A stretch of DNA of 64,000 nt from Weissella koreensis KACC 15510 (GCF_000219805.1 NC_015759.1:248001-312000), one strand, 5' to 3'; shown: positions 46,523 to 56,662, counted from the stretch's first letter. Notes: a model not told the origin generated them from the letters alone. Numbers and translations are program-made.

Positions 46523-46847
46523 CCGTTCCACCTCCGTTTTCTGTTGATAGTAATAATGTGTCAACAGCGCTACTAAAATCACGCCAAGTTTCTTTAATAT
46601 TTTGTAAACTTTCTTTACCAGTCTTTGTGATTTGGTAATAACGTCGATTTCGTCCTTCAAAAGGTTCATCATAAGTCGTTAACATTTGATCTTTTTGTAA
46701 GCGACGCAAAACTGGATACATTGTTGATTCACTAACATTTAGATATTGCTGTACTTGCTTGGTAATTGCATAGCCATATAGATCTTGTTCATCTAATAAA
46801 GCCAAAACTGTTCCATCAAGGATCACAGTAGGTACTTTAATATTCAT
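46515..46847 (-). CDS. PadR-family transcriptional regulator
   Basis: A 110-residue repressor. The winged helix (DGTVLALLDEQDLYGYAITK, SESTMYPVLRRLQKDQML, RRYYQITKTGKESL) matches PadR subfamily 2, the short form with a C-terminal dimer helix. Such repressors often sense hydrophobic drugs or peptides and control transporters, as LmrR does. It heads the PadR-DUF1700-DUF4097 operon. Its own promoter bears two operators whose copies also sit at the BceAB-like transporter promoter. Confidence 0.92.
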   Translation of the reverse strand: MNIKVPTVILDGTVLALLDEQDLYGYAITKQVQQYLNVSESTMYPVLRRLQKDQMLTTYDEPFEGRNRRYYQITKTGKESLQNIKETWRDFSSAVDTLLLSTENGGGTDA

Positions 46848-46867
46848 ATCGACTTCCTTTCTTTATT

Positions 46868-46883
46868 ATACTTCATATAGTAT
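46868..46883 (-). promoter_or_regulatory. PadR-type operator C (downstream) of the padR promoter
   Basis: On the minus strand atactatatgaagtat has the perfect dyad ATAC-N8-GTAT. It lies 33 bp downstream of operator D, near the transcription start. Confidence 0.65.
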
Positions 46884-46895
46884 GACCTTGATTTA

Positions 46896-46924
46896 ATAGT
46901 ATACGACATATAGTATATAGTCAA
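46896..46924 (-). promoter_or_regulatory. padR promoter with operator D
   Basis: On the minus strand TTGACT (46919-46924), a 17-base spacer and TACTAT (46896-46901) form the promoter. atactatatgtcgtat (46901-46916) fills the spacer. The layout is nearly the same as at the ABC transporter promoter at 39950-39978, which supports autoregulation and shared control. Confidence 0.7.
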
Positions 46925-46971
46925 CTTATTTTTTAGATATTTTATAGAAATATTTTGATTTATATTGTTAC

Positions 46972-47040
46972 AAAAAAAGCCCAATATTGAAGGTAACAGA
47001 GAGATAATTAAATCTTTCCACGTTCAGCATTGAGCTTTTA
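46972..47040 (-). terminator. Terminator after the DUF1292 genes
   Basis: aaaagctcaat and attgggcttttttt pair on the minus strand with a long imperfect loop and T run, directly after the 47043 stop. Confidence 0.65.
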
Positions 47041-47042
47041 TA

Positions 47043-47336
47043 TTAATTATTAATTTGTGGATCTTCAAAGAAGGTATTGATCATTTCAGTAACCATATCC
47101 CACTCTTCTTCAGACTCAATTGGTAACAAAGCATCCTCATTAGCGGTTTGATCTTTATCAGGTGCATAAACATATGCTTGAATTTCAGCTTCACCATCTA
47201 AGTTATTCACATCACCATAATATAAAACGATATATGTTTTATTAAAATTAGTACTTTCCGTAAAACGAAAAAGTTCGTGAAACTCAAATTCACCAGAGGC
47301 ATCTTCAAAAATGAAAACTTGGTTGTCGTCGTTCAT
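47043..47336 (-). CDS. DUF1292 family acidic protein (second of pair)
   Basis: A 97-residue acidic protein of the DUF1292 (YrzB) family, with VFIFEDASGEFEFHELFRF, YIVLYYGDVNN, EIQAYVY and IESEEEWDMVTEMIN. It is a diverged copy of the gene that ends two bases before its start, so the pair arose by tandem duplication. DUF1292 genes regularly follow ireB and ruvX in Firmicutes. The function is unknown. Confidence 0.85.
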   Translation of the reverse strand: MNDDNQVFIFEDASGEFEFHELFRFTESTNFNKTYIVLYYGDVNNLDGEAEIQAYVYAPDKDQTANEDALLPIESEEEWDMVTEMINTFFEDPQINN

Positions 47337-47338
47337 TT

Positions 47339-47632
47339 TTATTCCTCATCCTCATTCTCTTCAAGCCATTGATTCAAACGATCTTCAACCATAGCCCACT
47401 CTTCTTCATCTTCAATTTGATCTAAAGTTCCTTCAGCAGTCACTTCTGTATCAGCAATATCAGAACTAAATGCTTGGATATCAACTTCATCCTCATCTTC
47501 AGTTCCAGCTGAAATCACATAAATATAACGCTTATTGTACTTTTCAGTTTCATCAAAGGCAAAAAGAATATCAAATAATTCTTCATTACCGTTTTCATCA
47601 ATTAAAGTAATCACATCTTGTTCTTCGTTCAT
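47339..47632 (-). CDS. DUF1292 family acidic protein (first of pair)
   Basis: A 97-residue acidic DUF1292 protein (EQDVITLIDENGNEELFDIL, YIYVISAG, IEDEEEWAMVEDRLNQWLEEN). The open frame starts at 47674, inside ruvX, but ATG 47632 (MNEEQD) follows ATGGAGGAAAGATA and matches the family start. It lies 34 bases after the ruvX stop in the ireB-ruvX-DUF1292 operon. The function is unknown. Confidence 0.88.
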   Translation of the reverse strand: MNEEQDVITLIDENGNEELFDILFAFDETEKYNKRYIYVISAGTEDEDEVDIQAFSSDIADTEVTAEGTLDQIEDEEEWAMVEDRLNQWLEENEDEE

Positions 47633-47666
47633 TATCTTTCCTCCATTTATATAGAAGCTTAAGCTG

Positions 47667-48125
47667 CTAATCAAAAGTCATTTTAGTCCCACTCACATTT
47701 ACAAGCGGTCCTTTTCGGTCAAGGTAATTTTGCAAAATTAAAGATGCAGCAAGTTTATCAATAACTTGTTTTCGCTTAACTCGTGATGTATCGGCTTCTT
47801 CAATTAACATCCGTTCTGCCTCGACAGTTGTTAAACGTTCATCTTGAAAATCAATTGGTAAATGAAAAGTATCTTCCAATAACTTTCCATATGCTTGAGC
47901 TGCTTCTGCCCGTGGCCCTATACTGTTATTCATATTTTTAGGCAATCCCAATAAAAATCCAGTTGGCTTATGCTTTAAAACTAATTCCTTCATCCGCTCA
48001 ATTCCGAATTCTTCTTCATCTTCATTAATTCGAATAATTTCAAGTCCTTGCGCCGTCCAACCCATTGGATCGGAAACTGCAACTCCAACTGTTTTAGAAC
48101 CAACATCTAATCCAAATATACTCAT
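47667..48125 (-). CDS. ruvX: Holliday junction resolvase-like RuvX (YqgF)
   Basis: A 152-residue RNase H-like nuclease with [47 protein letters not shown] and the final aspartate near [10 protein letters not shown]. It takes part in 16S rRNA 5' end processing and has been proposed as a Holliday junction resolvase. It overlaps ireB by four bases. Conserved operon with ireB and DUF1292. Confidence 0.94.
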   Translation of the reverse strand: MSIFGLDVGSKTVGVAVSDPMGWTAQGLEIIRINEDEEEFGIERMKELVLKHKPTGFLLGLPKNMNNSIGPRAEAAQAYGKLLEDTFHLPIDFQDERLTTVEAERMLIEEADTSRVKRKQVIDKLAASLILQNYLDRKGPLVNVSGTKMTFD

Positions 48126-48373
48126 TTATTTAAATATTCCTTCACCAAAACTTCAATAATTTCATCCCGTTCATAGCGACGAATTAAATTACGAGCGTCA
48201 TGATTACGGGGAATATAAGCCGGATCACCCGAAGTGATATATCCCACGATCTGATTAATTGGATTATAACCCTTTTCTTCCAACGCTGAATATACAATCT
48301 CCAACGTTTGTTGAATATCTAATTTCTTAGGTTCATTAAATTCAAATACTGTTGTTTTATCATTTACAACCAT
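48122..48373 (-). CDS. IreB-family regulatory phosphoprotein
   Basis: An 83-residue protein (DUF965/UPF0297) with [43 protein letters not shown] and [21 protein letters not shown]. IreB is a target of the IreK Ser/Thr kinase and affects cephalosporin resistance in Enterococcus. ATG 48373 follows GGGAGGCCCTCG and is chosen over the frame opening at 48397. It lies between alaS and ruvX, as in nearly all Lactobacillales. Confidence 0.93.
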   Translation of the reverse strand: MVVNDKTTVFEFNEPKKLDIQQTLEIVYSALEEKGYNPINQIVGYITSGDPAYIPRNHDARNLIRRYERDEIIEVLVKEYLNK

Positions 48374-48438
48374 CGAGGGCCTCCCTTCTAAAAACAATCA
48401 CTAACCATTAATATCATTTAATGTAATTGTACACTAAA

Positions 48439-51087
48439 TTATTTATTTGTCAGCCAGTTTTCTGCTTCAGTAAACGCATCAGGAATTCCAGCTGGATTCT
48501 TACCACCAGCCTGAGCCATGTCAGGACGTCCGCCACCGCCACCACCAATAGATGGGGCAATTGCCTTAATCAAATCACCGGCTTTAATTCCTTGCTTAAC
48601 TGCATCAGGTGCGACTGCAACTAACAAATTAACTTTCTCTCCAAGATTAGCTGCCAAAATCAAGACATCAGACGGTGTGCTTTGTTTCCAACTATCCGCC
48701 GTCTCACGCAACACATCCATAGATTCAACTTCCATTTCAGTTGTAATAATTGTCCATTTACCAATGTTTTTAACTGCACTAAAAGCATTTTCAGCCGCTT
48801 GATTAGCTAAACGTTTCTCCAATGAATTAACTTGACGTTGTGCTTCCTTCAAACCATTTTGTAAGGCCGAAATCTTATCATTTAGCTCATTGAAAGTTGG
48901 TGCCTTAACTTGAGCTGCAGCTTGTTGCAAAATAGCATCATGTTCTTTCACATAATTCATTACACCTTGACCAGTTACAGCTACAATCCGTCGAATTCCA
49001 GCACCTGTTCCAGATTCACTGATAATCTTAAACATACCTAACTCTGCCGTTGAATTTGCATGAGTTCCTCCATCAAATTCAGCATTAAAATCACCAATTG
49101 AAACAACTCGGACCAAATCACCATACTTTTCAGTAAATACAGCTACAGCACCTAACTTTTTAGCTGACTCTATATCAGTTTCAACCCAAGAAATAGGCAA
49201 ATTTTCCAAAATCTTTTGGTTAATTAGATCTTCAATTTCCTGTAACTTTTCATTTGAAACAGCCCCATTATAAGTGAAATCATAACGTAATTCATCAGCC
49301 GTTACCAATGATCCAGCCTGAGTTGCATGTTCACCTAGCAAATTACGTAATGCTTGGTCCAACATATGTGTAGCAGTATGATTCTTTGAAACGGCTACAT
49401 GATAAGCATGATCTACTTGTAACTGATATTTAGCACCAGTTTGCAATGGTCCAGTAACTTCTAAAGTATGCAGATGTTGTCCATTTGGAGCAGTTTGTAC
49501 GTCTGAAACAGTCGCTACAACTTCACCAGCCATATTAGTGATAGTTCCACGATCAGCAACTTGACCTCCCATTTCAGCATAGAAAGGGGTTAAATCAAAG
49601 ATTGCTTGAACTTGACCTTGATCAATTGCTTCAACTAAGTGATCGTCTTGAATCAAGTCTTCCAAGACTGCTTGGTCAACTTGTTCTTCTGACCAACCAA
49701 CATATTTTGAAGTAGTTTTTAAATTAGTCAAAAGTTCATTTTGAACACCCATTGAAGCTTGATTGCTTCGCGCAGCACGTGCTCGATCTTTTTGAGCTTG
49801 CATCGCTTGATCAAATCCGTCTCGATCAACTTTCAAACCAGCATCTAGCGCTGATTCTTCTGTTAGTTCGAATGGGAATCCATAAGTATCATACAACTTA
49901 AAGGCTACAGCACCGCTTATAATCCCATTATCTGCTTTAGATGATTCAATGACTTCATCCAACAAAGATAATCCATCGGCTAAAGTCTTACCAAAACGTA
50001 CCTCTTCTGCATCAACAATAGAAGCAATATATTCTGAGTTAGATAATACTTCTGGGTAGTAAGACTTCATAATCTCACCCACAACTGGTACTAATTGACT
50101 TAAGAAATTAGTGTTAATCCCTAACTTACGTCCATGTAAAACAGCACGTCTCAACAAACGACGAATAATGTAGCCACGACCCTCATTAGATGGCAAAGCG
50201 CCATCTCCAATCGCAAAGGTTACGGCTCTAGCATGGTCAGCAATCACCTTAAACGAAATGTCTTTTTCTGCATCATTTCCATATTTATATTGTGGTGCTA
50301 ATTTTTCAGTCATTTGAATCAATGGTAAGAACAAATCAGTTTCAAAATTAGTCTCTGCATGTTGGAAAATTGAAACAACTCGTTCAAGTCCCATACCAGT
50401 ATCAATATTTTTATGTGGCAACTCTGGATAATCGGCATTATTAGTTAAGCCTGGCAAATGATTATATTGCGAAAAGACGATATTCCAAATTTCTAAATAA
50501 CGTTCATTTTCACCACCAGGATAATTTTCAGCAGGCTCTGCTGCATCAAATTCTGCACCACGGTCATAGAAAATCTCAGTATCCGGACCAGAAGGTCCTT
50601 CACCAATGTCCCAGAAATTATCTGGTTCTTCATAAAGATGATCTGATGCAATACCAACTTTTTCAAGCCAAATATTTTTAGCTTCGGTATCATTAGGATA
50701 AACTGTTACATATAATTTTTCAGCATCAAAATCAAACCATTCCGGACTAGTTAACAACTCCCATGCCCAAGGAATCACTTCTGGTTTAAAATAATCACCA
50801 ATAGAAAAATTACCCATCATTTCAAACAATGTATGGTGACGGGCTGTATGTCCAACATTTTCAATATCATTTGTTCGAATAGACTTTTGAGCATTCGTAA
50901 TTCGGTGGTTATCTGGAATAACTGATCCATCAAAATATTTTTTAAGTGTTGCAACCCCTGAATTAATCCATAGAAGCGTAGGATCATCCTTTGGGATTAA
51001 CGGTTGTGATGGTTCAATACTGTGTCCTTTACTTTCAAAAAAACGTAAGAACATTGATCGAACTTCTGCTGATGATAATTCTTTCAT
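48439..51087 (-). CDS. alaS: Alanyl-tRNA synthetase AlaS
   Basis: An 882-residue class II synthetase of usual length. Motif 1 to 3 parts are in the first 350 residues ([47 protein letters not shown]). The editing domain has [12 protein letters not shown] with the zinc-binding histidines. The C-terminal C-Ala domain ends in [19 protein letters not shown]. The ATG follows AGGTGAGGAAAGAGTAAAC. Expression is controlled by a T-box leader upstream. Confidence 0.97.
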   Translation of the reverse strand: MKELSSAEVRSMFLRFFESKGHSIEPSQPLIPKDDPTLLWINSGVATLKKYFDGSVIPDNHRITNAQKSIRTNDIENVGHTARHHTLFEMMGNFSIGDYFKPEVIPWAWELLTSPEWFDFDAEKLYVTVYPNDTEAKNIWLEKVGIASDHLYEEPDNFWDIGEGPSGPDTEIFYDRGAEFDAAEPAENYPGGENERYLEIWNIVFSQYNHLPGLTNNADYPELPHKNIDTGMGLERVVSIFQHAETNFETDLFLPLIQMTEKLAPQYKYGNDAEKDISFKVIADHARAVTFAIGDGALPSNEGRGYIIRRLLRRAVLHGRKLGINTNFLSQLVPVVGEIMKSYYPEVLSNSEYIASIVDAEEVRFGKTLADGLSLLDEVIESSKADNGIISGAVAFKLYDTYGFPFELTEESALDAGLKVDRDGFDQAMQAQKDRARAARSNQASMGVQNELLTNLKTTSKYVGWSEEQVDQAVLEDLIQDDHLVEAIDQGQVQAIFDLTPFYAEMGGQVADRGTITNMAGEVVATVSDVQTAPNGQHLHTLEVTGPLQTGAKYQLQVDHAYHVAVSKNHTATHMLDQALRNLLGEHATQAGSLVTADELRYDFTYNGAVSNEKLQEIEDLINQKILENLPISWVETDIESAKKLGAVAVFTEKYGDLVRVVSIGDFNAEFDGGTHANSTAELGMFKIISESGTGAGIRRIVAVTGQGVMNYVKEHDAILQQAAAQVKAPTFNELNDKISALQNGLKEAQRQVNSLEKRLANQAAENAFSAVKNIGKWTIITTEMEVESMDVLRETADSWKQSTPSDVLILAANLGEKVNLLVAVAPDAVKQGIKAGDLIKAIAPSIGGGGGGRPDMAQAGGKNPAGIPDAFTEAENWLTNK

Positions 51088-51144
51088 GTTTACTCTTTCC
51101 TCACCTATAATTTAATAATTAATGTCATGTAAACCTAACTAGAT

Positions 51145-51365
51145 TTTAAAAGGCAGACCGCCTCACTACAAACTAAGGACGACTAACACGCGGTACCACC
51201 TTAGTTGCAATGAGACAATCTGCCTACATTACCACTCTAATCCTTTTAACGAAGGGATCCGGTTTATTTTCATAAACATTAATTAGGTAGCAACTTCTAT
51301 CAGACTGTGTTATTTTCACCAAACATAACATCTCTACTTGCTCAAATCTACATAGAATTATTCCT
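51145..51365 (-). promoter_or_regulatory. T-box leader of alaS
   Basis: On the minus strand the leader has the T-box core AGGTGGTACCGCG (51201-51189), which binds the uncharged tRNA end. It is followed by a long terminator (ccttagtttgtagtgag... with gcagattgtctcattgc..., ending CTGCCTTTT at 51148-51156). A likely GCT specifier for alanine lies in gaagttgctacct near 51291. A TATAAT -10 box is at 51372-51377. Low charged tRNA-Ala should favour the antiterminator and raise alaS transcription. Confidence 0.88.
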
Positions 51366-51411
51366 GATTAAATTATATCATATTGTTTCTAGATTGCTCA
51401 TTGCAAAGTGA

Positions 51412-52596
51412 TTACATTTTTAACCGAGGGACCCGTAAATATAAAATAAACGCCCCCCACTGAACTAAGCAAATCAAAATAGCTAACGCCACATATGAGT
51501 CTGTTCCGAAAACCCCGACTAGAGGTGACATTAATCCCCCAATAGCATAGCGAGCCATCCCCAAGAGCGCAGAGGCACTACCTGCTTGAGCTTGTTTGCC
51601 ACGCATAGCCAAAGCCGTTGCCATTCCTTGCACCCCGCCAATTGCCGATGTGATGATAAAGAAAGCAATTAAAATTAACCATAAATCATTAGCAAAAAAT
51701 AAACTACCAGCTAATAATAAACCACCAAAAATACCATAAATAATGAATCCACCAAGAATTAAATGTTCCCCATATTTTCGTGCAAAAAAACCTGCAAAGG
51801 AAGTGGCAATGGTAATTCCTATCCCATTAATTGCATAAACTACTCCAAACATCGGAATGCTTAGCTGAAAAATATTTTCTAACACAAATGATGAACCCGC
51901 AATATATGCAAACAAAGACGCCATCATTAAAGCTTGTATCAATAAGTACAGTGTAAAATTTTTATCATGTATTAATTCTTTATAGTTAACTGTATTACCA
52001 CCTACTTGACTAATATTTTCTTTTGGTTTTCTAGTTTCAGGCAATCCCCATTTAACCCCAATCCATAAACAAAAGCCCATAACTGCCATAATTACAAAGG
52101 TCATCTGCCAATCAGCAGCCATTACAACTAATCCACCTATAATCGGTGCTAAAACTGGAAAAACCCCATTAATCGCTTGATTAATGGCAATATTTTTGGT
52201 TAATTCTTTTCCATCAAAACAATCTGTAATAATGGCTAAAGATAAGACAATTCCTACCGATCCAGATAATCCTTGAAAAAATCGTAGAACAATCATAAAC
52301 CAAATATTATTAATATCGATCATTAATAGTGAAGTAATCCCAAATACTAAAGTTCCTACGAGTAATGGTACTCGACGTCCAATTCGATCAGACCAAGGCC
52401 CAATAAATAATTGACCCACTCCTAACCCCACTAACGAGGTAGTAATCGTCATTTGTGCTAATGATGCGGTCGTATGTAAATCTTTTTGCAAAGCTGGTAA
52501 TCCTGGCAGATAAAAATCCATTGAAAACACAGCAAACGCACTTAAAACTCCCAAAAGGATAATTTGAAATTTATTTAATCTATCTAAACCATGCAT
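51412..52596 (-). CDS. Bcr/CflA-type MFS multidrug exporter
   Basis: A 394-residue protein with twelve membrane helices. The start (MDFYLPGLPALQKDL), motif A (LFIGPWSDRIGRRVPLL) and motif C-like glycine segments place it in the Bcr/CflA group of drug:proton antiporters, relatives of bicyclomycin and chloramphenicol exporters. The real substrate cannot be told. GAGAGGTC stands upstream of the ATG. It lies between alaS and mgtE with no close partner. Confidence 0.87.
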   Translation of the reverse strand: MHGLDRLNKFQIILLGVLSAFAVFSMDFYLPGLPALQKDLHTTASLAQMTITTSLVGLGVGQLFIGPWSDRIGRRVPLLVGTLVFGITSLLMIDINNIWFMIVLRFFQGLSGSVGIVLSLAIITDCFDGKELTKNIAINQAINGVFPVLAPIIGGLVVMAADWQMTFVIMAVMGFCLWIGVKWGLPETRKPKENISQVGGNTVNYKELIHDKNFTLYLLIQALMMASLFAYIAGSSFVLENIFQLSIPMFGVVYAINGIGITIATSFAGFFARKYGEHLILGGFIIYGIFGGLLLAGSLFFANDLWLILIAFFIITSAIGGVQGMATALAMRGKQAQAGSASALLGMARYAIGGLMSPLVGVFGTDSYVALAILICLVQWGAFILYLRVPRLKM

Positions 52597-52642
52597 GCTC
52601 TCTTTTGACCTCTCTTCATCCTTTTTTATCGATCAGTTATTT

Positions 52643-54004
52643 TCAAACCCAAACATTCAAAATCCAACTTGCAATATTAAAATAAATAATAACTGAGGTT
52701 AGGTCACTCAAAGTAGAAATAAATGGTCCTGAAGCTACCGCAGGGTCAATTTTTAAACTTTCCATCAACAAAGGTACAAAAGCTCCAGCTAAATTTGCCA
52801 CCGTAATCGCCCCAGCCATAGCCAAACCAACGGCTAGACCTAATAAAAAATTAGCCTTCCAAATCCAAACCACTAATAAAATCGTACCGCCGGTAATCAG
52901 ACCGATCGATAATCCAATTAATAATTCAGTTAAAAACATGATCAAAGTACCCTTTTTTTCTTTTAGGGTAATTCGACGAATTGAAACAGCCAAGGCTTGT
53001 GTTCCTGCATTTCCTGCAGTTCCAGTAATTAAACTAATAAAAACGGCTAAGACTGACATTTGTTGCACTAATTGGTCATAGTGATTAATAATAGAGGCTG
53101 TCCCAAGTCCCAAAAACACCAAAACAATTAACCATGGTAATCGTTTAAAAATGGATTGAAAAGGTGATTCCTCTAGATCTAAATTATGAACTCCCGCAAA
53201 GCGCTCATAATCCTCTGCACTTTCAGCTTCAATAACATCCAAAATATCATCGATCATAATGATCCCCAACATCTTGTTTTGTTCATTAACTACGGGAATC
53301 GCCACTAAGTCATAATCTGCCATTAAACGAGCCACAATTTCTTGATCATCACCTGGTTGAACTGTCACCAATGATTGAGTCATAACATCTTGGACTTTTT
53401 CGTGATCTGGATGAACAATCAGACTTCGTAAAGAAATTACTCCGATCAATTTTTCTTGCTCAACAACATAAATATAAGAAATTTGTTCTGATTCTTCAGC
53501 AAATTGCTTCACTAAGCTTAACGCTTCACCAATCGATGCTTGAGAACTGATGCCAACGTATTCAGGAGTCATCAAAGACCCTGCCGTTTGGTCCGCATAT
53601 CCTAACAAATTTCGAATTTCTTTTGCATCTGTATCAGATAGCTGCTTCAAATAATGCTCCTGTTGTGCTTCAGGCATTTCATCCAAAACATCCACCGCAT
53701 TATCGACATACATTTCGTTCAAGACATCCGCAGCATACCGTGGCGTCATTTCTGACAATAATTGATCCTCTTCGACCACTTCTGGTTCGATCAGGTCAAA
53801 AACATCTGCCAATTCCATTGGATCAATCCATTCGATTAATTGATGCCGCAATTGAGGTGGTAAAGCTTGATAGATTTGAGCTTGATCATAATTATGCAAA
53901 TCAAAAAAACACAATTTAAAATCATCTTGTGCTCCATGTTTAAGATCCCTTACAATCCGTTTATAAATTGGGATAATTTCACTTCGTAATTCATCATTAA
54001 CCAT
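52643..54004 (-). CDS. mgtE: Magnesium transporter MgtE
   Basis: A 453-residue protein. The N-terminal MgtE_N domain (about residues 30-130, ALPPQLRHQLIEWIDP) and two CBS domains (about residues 135-260, with GIIMIDDILDVIEAE) form the cytoplasmic magnesium sensor. Five membrane helices follow, with the pore segment TGTAGNAGTQALAVSIRR. MgtE closes when internal magnesium is high. It lies 22 bases downstream of the pseudouridine synthase gene and may belong to the same transcript. Confidence 0.94.
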   Translation of the reverse strand: MVNDELRSEIIPIYKRIVRDLKHGAQDDFKLCFFDLHNYDQAQIYQALPPQLRHQLIEWIDPMELADVFDLIEPEVVEEDQLLSEMTPRYAADVLNEMYVDNAVDVLDEMPEAQQEHYLKQLSDTDAKEIRNLLGYADQTAGSLMTPEYVGISSQASIGEALSLVKQFAEESEQISYIYVVEQEKLIGVISLRSLIVHPDHEKVQDVMTQSLVTVQPGDDQEIVARLMADYDLVAIPVVNEQNKMLGIIMIDDILDVIEAESAEDYERFAGVHNLDLEESPFQSIFKRLPWLIVLVFLGLGTASIINHYDQLVQQMSVLAVFISLITGTAGNAGTQALAVSIRRITLKEKKGTLIMFLTELLIGLSIGLITGGTILLVVWIWKANFLLGLAVGLAMAGAITVANLAGAFVPLLMESLKIDPAVASGPFISTLSDLTSVIIYFNIASWILNVWV

Positions 54005-54025
54005 TGATTAATCCCCTCACATTAA

Positions 54026-54937
54026 TTAATCATCAATGAGTTCTGGTAAAAAACCATCCATGACTTTTTTCATATCTTCTGGTACTGGGGCCGTAAAATG
54101 GCGATCAATTTGGGCAAAAGGATCAAACCATTGAATCCAATAAGCATGTAACATTTGACGAGTTGCCCCTCGATCTAATGGGCCTCCGTAAATTTCATCT
54201 CCTACAAGAGGATGACCAATCGATTTAAAATGAACACGAATTTGATGGGTTCTTCCAGTATGTAATTGAACACGGACTAAGGTTTGATTACCAAATCGCT
54301 TTAAGACCCAATATTCTGTTTGAGATGCTCTACCATCTGATCGAACCTCACGTCGTATAAAATCATCATCCATTCGACCAATTGGTGCATCAATCATACC
54401 GTAGTCCTGATCCAAGTCACCATCCACCAATGCTAAGTAACGTTTATCAACCGAATGACTTTTTAAATCCTTATCTAATAATCCATGTGCGAAACGATGT
54501 TTTGCCAATAAGGCCACACCAGACGTGAATCGATCTAATCTAGTAACCACATGTGGTACTAAGTCGGCCGCATTTTCACGTTGTAAATGTCCTTTAACAC
54601 GATTAACCATCGTATTCTCACGATCAGCCTTGCCTGGTACAGATGTAACGCCCGCTTCTTTATTTACAACTAAATAATTATCATCTTCAAATAATATTTC
54701 AATTGATTGATTTGAAAAAGGCAATAAATCATTACTAACTTCCGGCGGCATAATAACCGTCACCCTTTGATCCATTTTAACTAAGTCCACCGTTTTAACT
54801 GGTCGACCATTTAAAAGAATGCGACCGCCACCACGTTTAATAATACTAAACATTCGATGAGAAACTCCGCGTTCAGCCAAAAAATTCTTAATTTTGATAC
54901 TGCCTTCATCTAATTTAACCCAGCTAAACGTTGCCAT
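54026..54937 (-). CDS. RluA-family RNA pseudouridine synthase
   Basis: A 303-residue enzyme with an N-terminal S4-like region (IKNFLAERGVSHRMFSII) and the RluA catalytic domain. The catalytic aspartate lies in PHVVTRLDRFTSGVALLAK, and RVQLHTGRTHQIRVHF is also conserved. It converts uridines to pseudouridine in 23S rRNA and perhaps tRNA; RluD-like action is likely, but the site cannot be set. It overlaps nadK by one base, the conserved order relQ-nadK-rluD. Confidence 0.93.
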   Translation of the reverse strand: MATFSWVKLDEGSIKIKNFLAERGVSHRMFSIIKRGGGRILLNGRPVKTVDLVKMDQRVTVIMPPEVSNDLLPFSNQSIEILFEDDNYLVVNKEAGVTSVPGKADRENTMVNRVKGHLQRENAADLVPHVVTRLDRFTSGVALLAKHRFAHGLLDKDLKSHSVDKRYLALVDGDLDQDYGMIDAPIGRMDDDFIRREVRSDGRASQTEYWVLKRFGNQTLVRVQLHTGRTHQIRVHFKSIGHPLVGDEIYGGPLDRGATRQMLHAYWIQWFDPFAQIDRHFTAPVPEDMKKVMDGFLPELIDD

Positions 54938-55749
54938 TAATCTACTACCTCATCCCCAATAAAACTATTTCTTACTCTACGCCAAAAAGGTGTATGTCTA
55001 TAACTAGCAAATGAAACTTGTTCATGGGCAACTCTAAATTCAACCCATGCAATTTGGTCAGTTGTTTCGTTTAAATGATCATGACTTAAAATTATTTCAT
55101 TATCAGCTTTCAACGGTACAACTCGAATTACTTCTTTTGGCCCCACGACCAAAGGAGAACCAAGTGTCCTAAATACCTGATTATTAATTGAAGCAATTTC
55201 GGATAATTGAATACTAGCTAAACTAGGATTCATAACAGCTCCACCAATTGCTTTATTATAAGCTGTTGATCCCGTTGGTGTGGCAGCCGTTAAACCATCA
55301 CCACGAAAACGTTCAAACAATTCACCATCAATTAAAACATCGGCCGCTAAAGTACCCGAAATCTGTTTTAAGGCCGCTTCATTCATTGAAAGAACTCGTT
55401 TTTGCGAACCATCTGAATATTGAACAATCGATTCTAATAATGGATATTTAATGGTTTGCGGTTGTAATTGCAGTAAAGAATCAACTAATTCGTCCAATTC
55501 AAATTCTTGCCAATCTGCATAAAATCCAAGATGACCCGTATGAACACCCACAAAACGAACTTGATCAATTTGATCTAAATATTTTTGAAATGCTGATAAT
55601 AAAGTTCCATCGCCCCCGATACTAATCACTACTTCAGGATTAATCTCATCAAATGTAAAACGATGCTTATGTTCTGACAATAAGATTTTAAGATTATCAC
55701 TTACCTTTTGCGAGCGAGCACTTTTATTCTGATAGATCGAAATTCTCAT
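54937..55749 (-). CDS. nadK: NAD kinase
   Basis: A 270-residue NAD kinase with the GGDGT motif (VISIGGDGTLLSA), GVHTGHLGFYADW and the catalytic stretch RGDGLTAATPTGSTAYNKA. It makes NADP from NAD and ATP or polyphosphate. It overlaps the end of relQ by 26 bases and joins the pseudouridine synthase gene, so the three are translationally coupled. Confidence 0.95.
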   Translation of the reverse strand: MRISIYQNKSARSQKVSDNLKILLSEHKHRFTFDEINPEVVISIGGDGTLLSAFQKYLDQIDQVRFVGVHTGHLGFYADWQEFELDELVDSLLQLQPQTIKYPLLESIVQYSDGSQKRVLSMNEAALKQISGTLAADVLIDGELFERFRGDGLTAATPTGSTAYNKAIGGAVMNPSLASIQLSEIASINNQVFRTLGSPLVVGPKEVIRVVPLKADNEIILSHDHLNETTDQIAWVEFRVAHEQVSFASYRHTPFWRRVRNSFIGDEVVD

Positions 55750-56383
55750 CGCTTAATGTTTCTCTTTTCGTATGATTTCTTAATGCCTGTTGTGAATCAC
55801 TAATTTCTTGGTGCATCTCTTGGAACAATTCATCAACCTTGAAAGTTAATTCTGCGACTTCACGTAACTTACCCTCCATATCTTCAGGGTATTCACCTTC
55901 ATATTTATAATTAATTGCATGTTCAATTGTTGCCCAAACATTCATTTGCATCGTTCGAATCTGAATTTCAACTAAAATTTTACGTTCACCATCAATGGTT
56001 TCTAGTGGATACTCCACCACAATATGATATGAGCGATAACCTGAAGGCTTAGAATTAGTGACATAGTCACGTTCTTCCAATACCACCATATCATTTCTAT
56101 CACGAATTAAATCAACCACCGTATAAATATCATTGGTAAATTGAGTCATGATTCGAATTCCGGCTAGGTCCTGCATATCTTGTTCAAGACGTTCCTCGTC
56201 GACATGCCGACGAACTAGTTTTTCTTGGATTGCATCAACACTTTTTACCCGACCTGTCACAAATTCAATCGGTGTTTCTGCGCCCTTAATAATATATTCT
56301 TCCCGTAATGCTTTAAATTTAACTTTAAGTTCCGCTACGGCTTGTTCATATGGCCGTAAAAACTTTTCCCAATTATTAATCAT
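55724..56383 (-). CDS. relQ: Small (p)ppGpp synthetase RelQ
   Basis: A 219-residue single-domain synthetase with the RelA/SpoT nucleotidyl transferase core (VTGRVKSVDAIQEKL, DLAGIRIMTQFTNDIY, SKPSGYRSYHIVVEYP, VEIQIRTMQMNVWATIEHAI). It lacks the hydrolase domain. It makes the alarmone from GTP or GDP and is tied to cell-wall stress in Firmicutes. A promoter-like TAGTATAATG is upstream at about 56478, followed by a 90-base leader with gtccatga present twice (near 56462 and 56406). Confidence 0.94.
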   Translation of the reverse strand: MINNWEKFLRPYEQAVAELKVKFKALREEYIIKGAETPIEFVTGRVKSVDAIQEKLVRRHVDEERLEQDMQDLAGIRIMTQFTNDIYTVVDLIRDRNDMVVLEERDYVTNSKPSGYRSYHIVVEYPLETIDGERKILVEIQIRTMQMNVWATIEHAINYKYEGEYPEDMEGKLREVAELTFKVDELFQEMHQEISDSQQALRNHTKRETLSDENFDLSE

Positions 56384-56621
56384 CTTCTAACCTTTCTTCG
56401 ACCATCATGGACACTAAGCCTGACCCTTGCCAGCACTGCATTGCCTACACGTTTTTTCATGGACGCTGGTTTCATTATACTAAAAATTAACGATTTATCC
56501 CATCAATTACGACAAAATAACCTCTCATTTACTTTCTTTTTCAAAATCACAATTAATTTAACCTTTATATAAATTAATCCCTAATTCAAATGATCAATCA
56601 AATTTCTTTTATAAAATTAAA

Positions 56622-56662
56622 AATAAAAGTCCTGAATTAATTTTAAAATTCAGGACTTTAAA
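56622..56662 (-). terminator. Terminator after glf
   Basis: aaagtcctgaatt and aattcaggacttt pair perfectly around a short loop with T runs, closing the galactofuranose genes. The rest of the 56384-56722 gap is the relQ leader and AT-rich DNA. Confidence 0.85.

Noticed and set aside
46523..46672. N-terminal extension of the DUF1700 gene into padR
   Set aside because: A strong GGAGG site precedes ATG 46522 and the extension only mirrors padR in another frame.
48518..48802. Plus-strand open frame with a proline-rich start inside alaS
   Set aside because: It is the complement of the glycine-rich C-terminal part of alaS, with no ribosome site; a shadow frame.
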